This document shows positions 1 through 8,548 of a stretch of DNA of 64,000 nucleotides, piece after piece (position 1 is the first letter of the stretch; every line of letters starts with the position of its first letter). Position numbers and translations under genes: made by a program. The stretch spans positions 1 through 64,000 of the forward strand of contig JAOTYK010000022.1 in NCBI GenBank assembly GCA_029861955.1. The letters are read 5' to 3'. The notes below the pieces were generated by a model. The model was not told the DNA's origin, made no database searches, and saw only the letters and a program-made list of their open reading frames with translations. Source of the DNA: Acidobacteriota bacterium. GTDB taxonomy: Bacteria > Acidobacteriota > Polarisedimenticolia > Polarisedimenticolales > Polarisedimenticolaceae.

Positions 1-1
1 T

Positions 2-718
2 CCGGAAGATATGGATTACCTTGCCCGACACACCGATCACATGCACGGCTACGACGTCAACGGCAACAAGGTGGATCCAAGCCCCTACACCGCCCGCGGC
101 GTTCTGACGGCGATGAAGACGGCTCTCGAACACAAGTTCGGTGATGCCTCGCTGCGGGGCCGCAGGGTGGTCGTCCAGGGCGCCGGAAATGTCGGCGGCC
201 ATCTGATTCGTATGTTGGACGAGGAAGGTGCAGAAATTCTAATTGACGACGTCGACGAGGGCCACGCAAGTGAATTGGCCAGGTTACACGGCGCCGAGTG
301 GATCAACGGCGGCGACCCGTACTCGACAGCCTGCGACATTTTCGCTCCCTGCGCCGTCGGTGCGACCCTGAATCAACGGACCATTCCCAGACTCGAGTGC
401 CAGATCGTCGCCGGTGCTGCGAACAACCAGTTGGAAGTGCGCGACGATGTTGAACGGTTGCGAGAGCGAGGCATCCTCTACGCACCGGATTACATCGTCA
501 ACGCCGGCGGTGCGATTTCGTTCGCCCATCTAGGACAAGGCATCTGGAAGCAGAACGAGTTGTTCGACAGGGTCGATTCGATCGGAACGACGCTGGCGGA
601 GATTCTGCGAGAGGCCGACGAACAAGACGAGTCCACCCTCGCGGCGGCCGACCGTCGGGTGCAGCGTAATCTAGAGCGTGCACGCGGCGGACAGCGGCCT
701 ACCCCATCTTCTCGTTGA
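2..718 (+). CDS. Leucine/branched-chain amino acid dehydrogenase, C-terminal part (5' end outside window)
   Basis: The open frame enters from the left edge, so the N-terminal substrate-binding domain is missing. The visible part opens with PEDMDYLARHTDHMHGY, typical of the domain junction in leucine/phenylalanine/glutamate dehydrogenases, and continues into a Rossmann domain with VVVQGAGNVGGHL for NAD binding. A conserved APDYIVNAGG segment follows near the C-terminus. Family members oxidatively deaminate leucine, valine or isoleucine to the 2-oxo acid with NAD in the cytoplasm. The length fits the last two thirds of a protein of about 350 residues. The 3' end overlaps the 3' end of the convergent radical SAM gene by about 20 bp. 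Substrate choice within the family cannot be decided from this fragment. Confidence 0.85.
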   Translation, partial: PEDMDYLARHTDHMHGYDVNGNKVDPSPYTARGVLTAMKTALEHKFGDASLRGRRVVVQGAGNVGGHLIRMLDEEGAEILIDDVDEGHASELARLHGAEWINGGDPYSTACDIFAPCAVGATLNQRTIPRLECQIVAGAANNQLEVRDDVERLRERGILYAPDYIVNAGGAISFAHLGQGIWKQNELFDRVDSIGTTLAEILREADEQDESTLAAADRRVQRNLERARGGQRPTPSSR

Positions 719-1940
719 ACTTCTCGATGTCCTCCAGGCTGTAGTGGTTGTTCCAGTATCCGACCCGTCCCTGGAAAATGTTGACGCCCTTGTTCTCCTG
801 GATCGACAGTTTGTAATACTTGTACTCGTTGCTGCAGTCGTTGATCACGACGGGCCACTTCTCTTCCGCGGCCTGCTTGATGACCTTGTAGGTGTACTGC
901 CGGCTGGAAACGGGAGAGCAAATGAAGCCCTTGAAGTTGTAGAGCTTTCCCTCTTCCTCCAGTTCATCGCCGTTGTTGATCTGAGTATCGCCGACCATGA
1001 ACTCCGCCAGATTCATCTGGTCGAGACCCGTATCCAGGATTTCCTTGTAGTGGGTCATCAGACCCTCGTAGCTCTTCTTGGTCATCGGGATTTCCATGCA
1101 GACGTAGGGGAAGATCTTCTTGGCTTCCTTCATACGGGCAATCACCTTGCGGCTGAAACCGACGGCGGAGAGATTGAAGCGCAACTCCCGGATGCCCACG
1201 TCGTAAAGCCGCTGCATGTTCTCCGTCGTGGCGTACGAGCCGTTGGTGTACATCCACTGGTGGTAGTCGGGGTAGGTCTCGTGGAAGTACTTGATCATCG
1301 GCAGGGCGTCGTCGAGTACCTGGGGCATCATCGGTTCGCCGCCGATCCAGGCGAAGGCATCGAACTTATCGGCGATCAGGTCAAACTGGAGCTTCAACTC
1401 CTGGAAGCTGAATCGCAGACCCATGAAACTGATGTGCTCGATGCCGCCCTGGGTTCCCTGAGTCTGATCAAGCTGCTCCTTCTCGAGACCTCCCGTGTAT
1501 GGGCAGTACCAACAATCCAGGTTGCAGCCGATGCCCACGTTGAAGACCGCCCACTTGCCACGAGAGCAGGATTGGCAGCCGGGCGTCCATGGCTTCCCGA
1601 GGGTCGCCAGGTAGCCGAACTTGTCGATCGTCAACTCCGGGATGCTCTCCTGGATCTTGTGGATCTCCTCGACGACCGCCTCGCCCTCCCGCTTCACGTC
1701 CGGGTTGATGAGGATGTCGCGATGGATGCAGTCATCGAGAAACGCGCGGGCGTCGGCTTCCAGAGTCTGAATGTCGACGTCGTACATCGATGCCAGGTTC
1801 TTGATGAGCCCCTCGAAGGTACTGTTCGTGGGCGACGTGGTGATGAAGGCGACAATGTCGTTGCCGACTGCGTTGGGTTGGAAGTTACCGTGACGGAACT
1901 TGTACGGGGACATGGCGTAGGGTTTAGCGTTGTAGATCAT
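699..1940 (-). CDS. Radical SAM protein with N-terminal PqqD-like domain and extra CxxC
   Basis: About 413 residues. The first ~90 residues look like a PqqD-type peptide-binding domain (a predicted helical stretch with SMYDVDIQTLEADARAFLDD). A radical SAM core follows with the CxxxCxxC cluster motif in CNLDCWYCP. Just before it is a second Cys pair, PGCQSCSRGKW, which may bind an additional cluster. A WIGGEPMM segment matches the SAM-binding glycine motif. The start at 1940 is chosen because GGAG lies 6 nt upstream; a longer in-frame ATG at 1952 has no ribosome-binding site. The gene overlaps the upstream radical SAM gene by 17 bp, so the two are translationally coupled. Such proteins often modify ribosomal peptides, but the substrate here is unknown and no precursor peptide was recognised. 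Confidence 0.8.
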   Translation of the reverse strand: MIYNAKPYAMSPYKFRHGNFQPNAVGNDIVAFITTSPTNSTFEGLIKNLASMYDVDIQTLEADARAFLDDCIHRDILINPDVKREGEAVVEEIHKIQESIPELTIDKFGYLATLGKPWTPGCQSCSRGKWAVFNVGIGCNLDCWYCPYTGGLEKEQLDQTQGTQGGIEHISFMGLRFSFQELKLQFDLIADKFDAFAWIGGEPMMPQVLDDALPMIKYFHETYPDYHQWMYTNGSYATTENMQRLYDVGIRELRFNLSAVGFSRKVIARMKEAKKIFPYVCMEIPMTKKSYEGLMTHYKEILDTGLDQMNLAEFMVGDTQINNGDELEEEGKLYNFKGFICSPVSSRQYTYKVIKQAAEEKWPVVINDCSNEYKYYKLSIQENKGVNIFQGRVGYWNNHYSLEDIEKFNEKMG

Positions 1941-3159
1941 GACGGTCTCCATTCTGGCCGAACGAAAGGGGCTGGCAGTACTTGCGTTGCAGGCAACGGG
2001 TCGGGAGATTCTCCCGGTCGTTGCGGGTCAGTTTCTCGATGAATCGGCGACGAGGGCCGACGACGATGTCGTAGAGACTCGTGGTCAGGAAGTTACCCAG
2101 GACGCTTTCCTTCTGGAAGTCGTTGCAACAGATCACGACGTCGCCGTTAGAGGTTACGCTGAGGGAGTGGGCGACGTAGTCGGGCCACGGACAGTTCAGC
2201 GCCTCCTCGGGAACGGCGAAGGTGTCGGAGTCCAGACGGTACTCGCCCCGCAGCTGGAACGATTCCGCGCCATCGCGGATCGTGTCGGTATCGGACAGGA
2301 GCGGCTGCCAGCGGGCGACGACCTCGGCCGTCTGGTCCCGGAACTCGCCGCCGCTACGGGGCGTGATCAACGGGTCTCGATTCAGTTGTTTTTGTACCAA
2401 TGCCCGATAGCGGGCGTAGGGCAGCACATGGATCATGACGCGGCACGCGGAGTTCAACTCGTCCCGCGTGCGGATGAACTGCTCGAGATTCTTTTCTACC
2501 GTGGCATAGGGAACACCCTTGGCGGCGAAGTGCTCGTGCTGGTCCACACCGTCGATGCTCACGACCAGCGAGCTGATCAGCTCCTCACCGAGCAGCGCAG
2601 AGATGTGTTCCGGGGTCAGCAGGACCGCGTTGGTATAAAGGATGACGAACGGGGTCGGATAACGGCGCTTGAACTCTCGAAGAATGTCGATGGCCTGGCG
2701 ATGCATCAGCGGCTCCGTCAGACCGCCGATCTCGATCGTGGTCAGCCGGCCCAGTTCGGCCTCGAATTCGGGGGCCGAGAGTTCGTCGATCAACTTGGTG
2801 ACCTCGTCCATCTCGAGAAGACGTTTGGGCGCCTCGATCCTGGGAGTCGGGCAGTAGACACAAGTCGCGTTGCACTTGTTGGTGACCGACAGGTCGAGGC
2901 CGTACAGTTTCTGCTTTCCGGGTTCGACGAGAGCATCGGTACCGATGCAGATCAGGAGGAAGGCGCGGACGTCTTTCTCTAGAATAGCCCGGTCGACGTC
3001 GTACTCCTCCAGAAGGGAGTCCATCAGGCGCGAGAAGGAACAGGCCACGGGGGCCGTCTTCACGAAGTCCAGGACCGCCTGTCCGATCTCGTTGATGCCT
3101 GAACCGATCCGCTGCCGCCCATGCTCGGTGACGATGTAATCCGTGCCGTTGAAATGCAT
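1924..3159 (-). CDS. Radical SAM/SPASM-like protein with N-terminal PqqD-like domain
   Basis: About 411 residues. An N-terminal PqqD-like domain (residues ~1-85) precedes a radical SAM core carrying CNATCVYCP and the IEIGGLTEPL segment. The C-terminal part has CPWPDY, VICCND and CLQRKYC, which resembles a SPASM/Twitch auxiliary-cluster region. The start at 3159 is preferred because AGGAG lies 9 nt upstream; an ATG at 3195 would add 12 residues. It is the first gene of a two-gene radical SAM operon lying 105 bp downstream of the ferritin-like gene on the same strand. Known relatives install thioether or C-C links, or mature peptide cofactors. The target here is unknown. Confidence 0.8.
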   Translation of the reverse strand: MHFNGTDYIVTEHGRQRIGSGINEIGQAVLDFVKTAPVACSFSRLMDSLLEEYDVDRAILEKDVRAFLLICIGTDALVEPGKQKLYGLDLSVTNKCNATCVYCPTPRIEAPKRLLEMDEVTKLIDELSAPEFEAELGRLTTIEIGGLTEPLMHRQAIDILREFKRRYPTPFVILYTNAVLLTPEHISALLGEELISSLVVSIDGVDQHEHFAAKGVPYATVEKNLEQFIRTRDELNSACRVMIHVLPYARYRALVQKQLNRDPLITPRSGGEFRDQTAEVVARWQPLLSDTDTIRDGAESFQLRGEYRLDSDTFAVPEEALNCPWPDYVAHSLSVTSNGDVVICCNDFQKESVLGNFLTTSLYDIVVGPRRRFIEKLTRNDRENLPTRCLQRKYCQPLSFGQNGDRHDLQR

Positions 3160-3264
3160 GCAGGCGGTCTCCTGCGCCAACCCGTGGGGCTTCAATGGGC
3201 AGGAATGTACGACCGCAGGTCAGGAGCCGCCTATAAGGGGAACCCGGCATAGGGGGCCGATTCC

Positions 3265-3786
3265 CTACAAAAACGGGGACTCGTCGGCGTCGAACTCGAG
3301 CACGTCGCTAGCGCTCGGGGGTAGCTTCGCCAGTGCCTCATTCAGCAACTCGACGTGCTCGGTCTCCTCGTCGCGAAGCTCGGTGAACAGTGCCCGCACG
3401 TCAGGATCGGTGACGCCGACCAAGGCCATGTCGTAGAAGTCGTGGGCCTTCTTTTCGGCGGCGAGCCCGACCTCGAACGCCTGGACGATCGACATACCGC
3501 GGCGCGGTGCACCCGTATCCGGGGCTTCGACGTCGAACAGATCGTCCAGCGTCACTTTAGCGGGGGCATCACCAAACAGTTTTTTGCGTCGTGCTTCCAA
3601 CTCCTGGCCGTGCTTGGCCTCATTCTGGGCCATCGTGGCGAAGAAGGCTCCAGCATCGTAACCGCCGGTGCGGCCGAGTTGGGAGGCGAACAGAAGGTAG
3701 CGGTGATGCGCCTCCATCTCGATCAGCTTCGCGAGGTCGAGGGCATCCATGAGGCTTAGCTTGGACAGGTCAAGACGGGTGGACAT
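3265..3786 (-). CDS. Ferritin-like (rubrerythrin-type) di-iron protein
   Basis: 173 residues forming a predicted four-helix bundle with a complete di-iron ligand set: an IEMEAHHRY helix, NEAKH (ExxH), LAAEKKAHDFY and DEETEHVE (ExxH). It lacks the C-terminal rubredoxin domain of classical rubrerythrin. Family members detoxify peroxide or oxygen, or store iron, in the cytoplasm; some act as oxidases in biosynthetic clusters. AGGAG sits about 7 nt before the ATG. It lies directly upstream of the two radical SAM genes on the same strand and may be co-transcribed with them. The C-terminal ~25 residues are acidic and probably disordered. Confidence 0.8.
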   Translation of the reverse strand: MSTRLDLSKLSLMDALDLAKLIEMEAHHRYLLFASQLGRTGGYDAGAFFATMAQNEAKHGQELEARRKKLFGDAPAKVTLDDLFDVEAPDTGAPRRGMSIVQAFEVGLAAEKKAHDFYDMALVGVTDPDVRALFTELRDEETEHVELLNEALAKLPPSASDVLEFDADESPFL

Positions 3787-3915
3787 TGGATCGACTCCTG
3801 TTTCGGTTCTGGCAGTGACGCGATGGTAACACCGCCGAGCGGCACTCGCGAGACTCGCCAGGAAGTGTCAAGACCCCTTTACGCTCTCTTATTCGAGCCG
3901 GGTCCTGGATGGAGG

Positions 3916-5016
3916 CTAGCCTTGGATTTTCTCGGCGGTAGCGCCCGCTTCGATGACGCAGTTGCGGCCGCTGTTTTTGGCCGCGTAAAGAGCCTGGTCG
4001 GCCGCATCGATCAAGCCGCGGCAACCGTCGATTCCGCTGTCGAGCGTGGCCACGCCGGCGCTGATTGTGACCGACTTATCCGCCCAGGATTCTGATTCGA
4101 CGGCTCGGCGGAATCGTTCGGCCAGGATGACGGCTCCCTCGGTGTTCGTATCGGGGAGCACCACGGCAAACTCCTCGCCTCCGAAACGCGCGACCATATC
4201 CTGGGCCCGTCTCTTCTCGCTCAGCAGCCGGGCGACACCCTGAAGCACGGCGTCACCGGTGGAATGGCCGAACTCGTCGTTGAATGACTTGAAATGATCC
4301 ACGTCCAGCAAGAGCAGGGACAACGGGTGCCCGTGGCGCTGGGCGCGGTGGAACTCCTCGTCCAGACGCCGGTCGAAAGCCGCACGGTTGTCCAGGCCGG
4401 TCAGCGAGTCCGTCTGGCTCTTCGCAGAAAGCGATTCGTTGGCCTGCTCGAGACGGCACTGATAATTCTCCAGTCGCTCCTGGTACTTGCGCAGATCCGC
4501 GGATTTGCGTTTCAGGTCTCCTACCGCTTTGCGCAGTTCGAGTTGTCCCATGACCTGCCGGGAGAGCGCCCCGAGGGCCTTTTGTTGCCCCGGTTTCAAC
4601 TCACGAGGTTCGCGATCGATCACACAAAGCGTCCCCAGTGCGCAGCCGTCCGAGGTCTTGAGTGGAGCGCCGGCGTAAAAACGGATCGAGGGATCTTCCT
4701 TGACCAGCGGGTTGTCCGCGAATCGATCGTCTTTGGTGGCGTTGGGAACGATCAGCATCTCGTCGGGATTGTGGATCGCGTGCGCGCAAAAGGCCAGATC
4801 GCGGGAGGTCTCCGTCGCGTCGAGTCCGACCTTCGATTTGAACCACTGCCGGTCACCGTCGACAAGGCTGACCAGCGCGATCGGCGTATTGCAGATCCAC
4901 GCGGCGAGGAACGTGATGTCGTCGTAGGCCTGTTCAGGCATCGTGTCGAGGATGTCGTACTCGACAAGCTGGGCGAGCCTGCTAGCCTCGTTGGCGGGGA
5001 GTGGAGCGACTTTCAT
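3916..5016 (-). CDS. GAF-GGDEF diguanylate cyclase
   Basis: 366 residues. A GAF sensor domain occupies roughly residues 20-165 ([38 protein letters not shown]). A coiled coil at ~165-200 leads into a GGDEF domain with an intact GGEEF active site (residues 279-283). The product-inhibition site RAQD lies at 270-273, exactly five residues before GGEEF, so the enzyme should be active and feedback-controlled. It makes cyclic di-GMP from two GTP. There is no membrane segment, so it is a soluble sensor of an unknown cytoplasmic ligand. AGAGGG precedes the ATG. It may run on its own promoter, since 129 bp separate its stop from the ferritin-like gene downstream. Confidence 0.93.
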   Translation of the reverse strand: MKVAPLPANEASRLAQLVEYDILDTMPEQAYDDITFLAAWICNTPIALVSLVDGDRQWFKSKVGLDATETSRDLAFCAHAIHNPDEMLIVPNATKDDRFADNPLVKEDPSIRFYAGAPLKTSDGCALGTLCVIDREPRELKPGQQKALGALSRQVMGQLELRKAVGDLKRKSADLRKYQERLENYQCRLEQANESLSAKSQTDSLTGLDNRAAFDRRLDEEFHRAQRHGHPLSLLLLDVDHFKSFNDEFGHSTGDAVLQGVARLLSEKRRAQDMVARFGGEEFAVVLPDTNTEGAVILAERFRRAVESESWADKSVTISAGVATLDSGIDGCRGLIDAADQALYAAKNSGRNCVIEAGATAEKIQG

Positions 5017-5393
5017 CCGACCCTCTTTCTTGCGACGGTTGATTACCCTGACCCGAGCGCGGCATCGATTGGTTGCGGCGGTCGGCGGCGTATTCGGTCG
5101 TCACAGATAGAACGTGAGGTCCCGTGAGCTTGTTGTCCAGTCAGTAGGGGCCCTGTTGGAGTTTGCCTGGAAACTCAAGACAGTTGGCGATGAAGCGACT
5201 CGAGTATGTTGCCGGAGAACCCGTCGGGCTGGCCGTAGGACTCACCACCGACGAACAGGCGCTGGGGTCGGTCCTTCCCGTTCCGTCTTGCCTAAGAGAG
5301 TCCTCGAGGTCGATGTTGGACGCGACTCGCGATACTTTCTTCCGCTCATAAAGCGCGTTAGAATAAATGACCATTCAACTGAAGGAGGTCCCC
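5017..5393. other. Intergenic region without a convincing gene
   Basis: This 377 bp gap separates the divergent diguanylate cyclase and YegP genes. It should hold both promoters. TAGAAT near 5370 could serve as a -10 element for the YegP gene, but no clear -35 partner is visible. Short open frames on both strands show no signal peptide, domain or ribosome-binding site and are not called. Confidence 0.5.
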
Positions 5394-5726
5394 GTGGCAA
5401 GCAAGTTCGTTATCAAGAAGGATCGTGGCGGTCAGTACATGTTCAACCTGGTCGCCAACAACGGACGCGTCGTCCTGACCAGCGAGCGTTACAAGAGCAA
5501 GTCTTCGGCCCTGAATGGCATCAAGTCGATCAAGAAGCACGCCAAAGCAGACAAGAACTTCGATCGCGCCAAGGCCAAGGGCGGCGGTGCCCGTTTCGTT
5601 CTGAAGGCTTCGAACGGCGAGCCGATCGGACGTTCGCAGATCTACGCCGGTTCGTCGGGCTGCTCGGGCGGAATCGCGTCCGTCAAGCGTTGCGCGCCCG
5701 CCGGGAAGATTGACGACCAGACCTGA
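5394..5726 (+). CDS. yegP: YegP-family protein (two DUF1508 repeats)
   Basis: 110 residues from the GTG at 5394, which has AGGAGG five nt upstream; an in-frame ATG at 5367 lacks a site. Two tandem DUF1508 units are visible: KFVIKKDRGGQYMFNLVA...GRVVLTSERYKSKSSALNGI and RFVLKASNGEPIGRSQIYAGSSGCSGGI. The YegP fold is a small beta-alpha dimer of unknown biochemical role. The gene ends 15 bp before the inverted repeat at 5741, which probably ends its transcript. Confidence 0.85.
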   Translation: MASKFVIKKDRGGQYMFNLVANNGRVVLTSERYKSKSSALNGIKSIKKHAKADKNFDRAKAKGGGARFVLKASNGEPIGRSQIYAGSSGCSGGIASVKRCAPAGKIDDQT

Positions 5727-5740
5727 TTCCGACGCCAGCC

Positions 5741-5801
5741 AAAAAGGGGACAGATTTATTTTTCTGATCACGGATCAGAAAAATAAATCTGTCCCCTTTT
5801 T
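5741..5801. repeat. Palindromic repeat copy 1 (29 bp perfect inverted repeat, 3 nt loop)
   Basis: Each arm begins AAAAAGGGGACAGATTTA and closes with TTTCTGATC around an ACG loop; arms 5741-5769 and 5773-5801 are perfect complements. The transcript would fold into a long hairpin that ends in a T-run on both strands, so it could act as a bidirectional terminator between the convergent genes at 5726 and 5803. It abuts the TAG stop of the minus-strand gene with one nucleotide between. Near-identical copies occur at 27411 and 36226 and a half copy at 31676. Confidence 0.95.
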
Positions 5802-5802
5802 G

Positions 5803-6357
5803 CTATTCCGTGGTGTCCGGCGAGGTGGTCGCGTCGGTGAACAACGTTTCGAGTTCTTGCTGTTGAAGCTTGCGGAGCAGAAGCGTGTCCCGTAGTTCTA
5901 CGAGTCGGCCGTCCATGTAGTCCCGTCGTTGTTCGAGAGAGACCAGTCGCTCTTTCTGCAATTCGAATAATCCCCGCAGGCTTTCCGAGGTGGCCCCGGG
6001 TCGCTCGGGCTGCTGCATCCGGCGTCGGGTCTGGCCGTGCTCGAGTCGCAGAGTCGCGAGATCGTTGGCGACCTTCGCACGCTCGCTCATGAGTTCGCGC
6101 TGGGATTCATCGAGCGACACGATGCCCGCGTCGAGTGCCAGGATCTGGCTCATCAGGCCGCGGACTTCCGCCTGTTGGTTTTGCCGACGCAGCAAGATGA
6201 CCAACTCCTCGACGGCGATCCGCAGGCCGTGGATGTCGGTGTCGAGGACGGCTTCGGATTGCGCCCGCGTCACCGTCGACGGGAGGGCTAAACAGGCCAG
6301 CGCGAGCGTCAGGACTGCGAGGCGATTTCGGGGGGTCATGATCTTCAGGGTCGTCAT
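5803..6357 (-). CDS. Secreted coiled-coil protein of unknown function
   Basis: 184 residues from the ATG at 6357, chosen for GGAG six nt upstream; an internal ATG at 6339 is an alternative. A signal peptide (RNRLAVLTLALACLALPSTVTRAQS) is followed by an almost wholly helical, Gln/Glu/Arg/Leu-rich chain (~residues 40-165) with strong heptad character, so the mature protein is probably a periplasmic coiled coil. I recognise no family. Its stop codon lies one base from the palindromic repeat. Confidence 0.7.
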   Translation of the reverse strand: MTTLKIMTPRNRLAVLTLALACLALPSTVTRAQSEAVLDTDIHGLRIAVEELVILLRRQNQQAEVRGLMSQILALDAGIVSLDESQRELMSERAKVANDLATLRLEHGQTRRRMQQPERPGATSESLRGLFELQKERLVSLEQRRDYMDGRLVELRDTLLLRKLQQQELETLFTDATTSPDTTE

Positions 6358-6488
6358 CCGGGGCTCCAGTCGGTTAGGGGACGCGCTAAGAAGTGTGCCA
6401 CGAGTCGCCGGGAAGTTCGAAAACGCCTCATTCTTGCCTGCCAGCGTCCCCGAACCTACATTCAAACAAGCAGATAAGGACTCACAAC

Positions 6489-6812
6489 GTGCGAAAACTC
6501 GCCTACCTCATCATGGTCACACTCGCAGCCGTCTCCACCTCGGCGACGTTTGCCGATGCGCGTCAGGATGTGAGGGTCCACTCGGAGAAGGACTCCAGGG
6601 GGAACCTCATCTACACCGTCACAAACGATGCGGACAAGCAGATCAAGACAACATTGCGGCACGTGAAGACCTGTTCGAGTACGACCACGACTAAGAAACC
6701 GATCGAACGCGACTACTGGCTTCAGCCGGGGAGTTCGAGGCAACTGCGCAAGGTCATGCCGAACTCCGACTGTCGGCACAGGTTCCAGGTTGTACGGGCG
6801 GAGTACAACTAG
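6489..6812 (+). CDS. Small secreted protein of unknown function
   Basis: 107 residues from the GTG at 6489 with AAGGA about nine nt upstream. VRKLAYLIMVTLAAVSTSATFADA is a clear signal peptide. The mature ~80 residues contain two cysteines (in HVKTCSSTTTTKK and NSDCRHRF) that could form a disulfide and look like a small beta-domain (NLIYTVTNDADKQIKTTLRHV). No family is recognised. Its stop overlaps the stop of the convergent DUF423 gene. Confidence 0.6.
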   Translation: MRKLAYLIMVTLAAVSTSATFADARQDVRVHSEKDSRGNLIYTVTNDADKQIKTTLRHVKTCSSTTTTKKPIERDYWLQPGSSRQLRKVMPNSDCRHRFQVVRAEYN

Positions 6813-7186
6813 GGCTTTCGCCAGGCACCCACGGTCAGGCAGGCCCAACCCGTGAGGAACGCGAGACCACCGATCGGTGTGATGGCACCCAACCAGCGCG
6901 CACCCGTGACGGTCATCACGTAGAGGCTACCGGAGAAGATCGCGATGCCGAGGGCGAACGCCCAGCCGGCGACGCTGATCCAGGTCGATGGCGCCCGGGT
7001 GGCGGCCCAACCGACCGACAGTAACCCCAACGCATGGAACAGCTGGTAGCGGACCCCGGTCTCGAAGATGACCAGCAGTTCCGGCGTGACCCGCCCCTTC
7101 AAACCGTGAGCCCCGAACGCGCCGAGCAAGACCCCCACACCGGCCAACAGCGCCCCGACACCGAACCAACCGTTAATACCGCGCAT
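6809..7186 (-). CDS. DUF423 family inner-membrane protein
   Basis: 125 residues from the ATG at 7186, the usual DUF423 length; the longer open frame upstream is Arg-rich and not membrane-like. Four predicted membrane helices carry the family pattern GVLLGAFGAHGLKGR near the N-terminus, YQLFHALGLLSVG in the middle and GAITPIGGLAFLTGW near the end. YgdD of E. coli is the best-known relative; its function is unknown. The ribosome-binding site is weak. Confidence 0.85.
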   Translation of the reverse strand: MRGINGWFGVGALLAGVGVLLGAFGAHGLKGRVTPELLVIFETGVRYQLFHALGLLSVGWAATRAPSTWISVAGWAFALGIAIFSGSLYVMTVTGARWLGAITPIGGLAFLTGWACLTVGAWRKP

Positions 7187-7537
7187 GCTCGAAGCATACC
7201 CCACAGGGAGATCGCGACCCCGATGACGGCCGCTGTTTGAGGCATCTCTAAAACGATTCACTCGGTCTCTTGTTGCCCGCCGATCGCTATTGCAGTTTCT
7301 CTTCTTGCGCCCGACAATTAAGGCAACGGTGAGGCACACGATGGAATACAACGAGTCGATCCAGTTGGTTTGCGATTAATCTCATCCTCCTGCGGGGCGT
7401 GATGGACCCCGCACCCTTAGGCCCCGGCCGGTAAATCCGGTCGGGGCCTTTCACGACAGGCATCGCGGCCACCCATCTCGCGTCACATTTGTGCTCGATG
7501 GGTACGAAGAGCCGAAGCGTCGGGCCCCAGGTCAGCG
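7187..7537. other. Intergenic region with an orphan hairpin terminator and a possible 12-codon leader ORF
   Basis: No protein gene is supported in this 351 bp stretch. On the plus strand an ATG at 7341 opens a 12-codon frame (MEYNESIQLVCD) ending at 7379 with GTGAGG upstream. A small hairpin (TGCGGGG...CCCCGCA, 7391-7413) and a strong terminator-like hairpin at 7420-7448 follow. No plus-strand gene begins until 9825, so this could be a short independent transcript rather than an attenuator. Confidence 0.4.
7420..7448 (+). terminator. Rho-independent-like terminator hairpin
   Basis: GGCCCCGGCCGG and TCCGGTCGGGGCC pair almost perfectly (one G-T pair) around a TAAA loop and are followed by TTTC on the plus strand. 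The stem is very GC-rich. The T-run is short, and no plus-strand gene lies directly upstream. Confidence 0.6.
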
Positions 7538-8548
7538 TTAGCCCGGGCGCCCCGTCGAATCACGACGCACCAGTTCCGCTTGCAGGCGATGATCGGAATC
7601 GCCAGTGAATCGACCCCGCAGTCGTTTCATCAAGACATCGGTCGCCAGCCGTGCGACTTCGGTGATGGGCTGGCGCACGGTTGTTAACGGCGGCCACGCG
7701 TGCCGGGCCAACGGCGAATCGTCGAAGCCGGAGACCGAGAGTTGGCGAGGAACCGCGAGCCCAATTTCATGGGCGGCGGACAAAACACCCATGGCCATCG
7801 GGTCGTTACTGGCAAAGATGGCCGTCGGGCGAGGTTCTAGCGACAGCAACTTTCGTGCGCACGAAAAACCGGACGCGTAATCAAACCGACCCTGCTCAAC
7901 GAGGGTGTCATCGTATTCGATGTTGTGCCTGGCGAGTGCACTGCGGTAGCCGGCGAGACGATCGTGGCTTGTGCCGTGTTCGGGATGCCCGATGATGAAC
8001 CCGATCCGACGGTGACCGAGTCCCAGAAGGTGTTCGGTCATTTGATCCGCGGCCTCCGAGTCGCCGACCGAGATCCAGGGGAATCCTTCGAAGGGGCGCT
8101 GGGAGACTCGCGCACAGGCGACCTTGTGTTCAAGCAGGAACTGGCAGAGCTCATGTAGGTCTGAAACCGGCTGGAGCATGATGAAGCCATCGACCTGGCG
8201 ATGCAGACTGACGACCTCCTCCATCAGTTCGGCAGAATCCGCCTTACACGGGTGGATCAGTAAGTTATAGCCGTGCTCCCGACACGCCTGCAGCGATCCG
8301 TACTGCACATCGGTCACGTAGTCGGAATTTGGATTGTCATAGAGCATTCCGATCACATAGGTTTGATTGCTGGCAAGCCGGCGAGCCGATAGATTCGGAT
8401 GGTAGTTAAGGGCCTCGGCGGCGGCGAGCACCTTCTCGATTGTCGACGGGCGGACGTGGGGCTCGCGGTTGAAGACCCGCGAGACGGTCTTGATAGAAAC
8501 CCCTGCGCGCTGCGCGACATCGGTGATGGTCGTTCGCTTAGCAATCAT
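7538..8548 (-). CDS. LacI-family transcriptional regulator
   Basis: About 336 residues. The N-terminus is a typical LacI helix-turn-helix plus hinge helix (TITDVAQRAGVSIKTVSRVF, then PNLSARRLASN). A periplasmic-binding-protein-like effector domain follows (YVIGMLYDNPNSDY, HRRIGFIIGHPEHGTSHDRLAGY, FASNDPMAMG). The GTG at 8560 is an alternative start. It overlaps the end of the glucokinase gene by about 11 bp, so the two form one operon. The palindrome TGACAGCGCTGTCA upstream of this operon and of two other transcription units of the glucan locus is the likely operator. The inducer is probably a glucan-derived sugar (inference). Confidence 0.92.
   Translation of the reverse strand: MIAKRTTITDVAQRAGVSIKTVSRVFNREPHVRPSTIEKVLAAAEALNYHPNLSARRLASNQTYVIGMLYDNPNSDYVTDVQYGSLQACREHGYNLLIHPCKADSAELMEEVVSLHRQVDGFIMLQPVSDLHELCQFLLEHKVACARVSQRPFEGFPWISVGDSEAADQMTEHLLGLGHRRIGFIIGHPEHGTSHDRLAGYRSALARHNIEYDDTLVEQGRFDYASGFSCARKLLSLEPRPTAIFASNDPMAMGVLSAAHEIGLAVPRQLSVSGFDDSPLARHAWPPLTTVRQPITEVARLATDVLMKRLRGRFTGDSDHRLQAELVRRDSTGRPG

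Noticed and set aside
678-2042. Long plus-strand frame of 454 codons opposite the radical SAM genes
   Set aside because: It is the antisense shadow of a clear radical SAM gene, has no recognisable domain and no ribosome-binding site.
5741-5801. Repeat copies as parts of an insertion sequence or CRISPR
   Set aside because: No transposase frame lies between or beside copies, and spacing is tens of kilobases, not a regular array.
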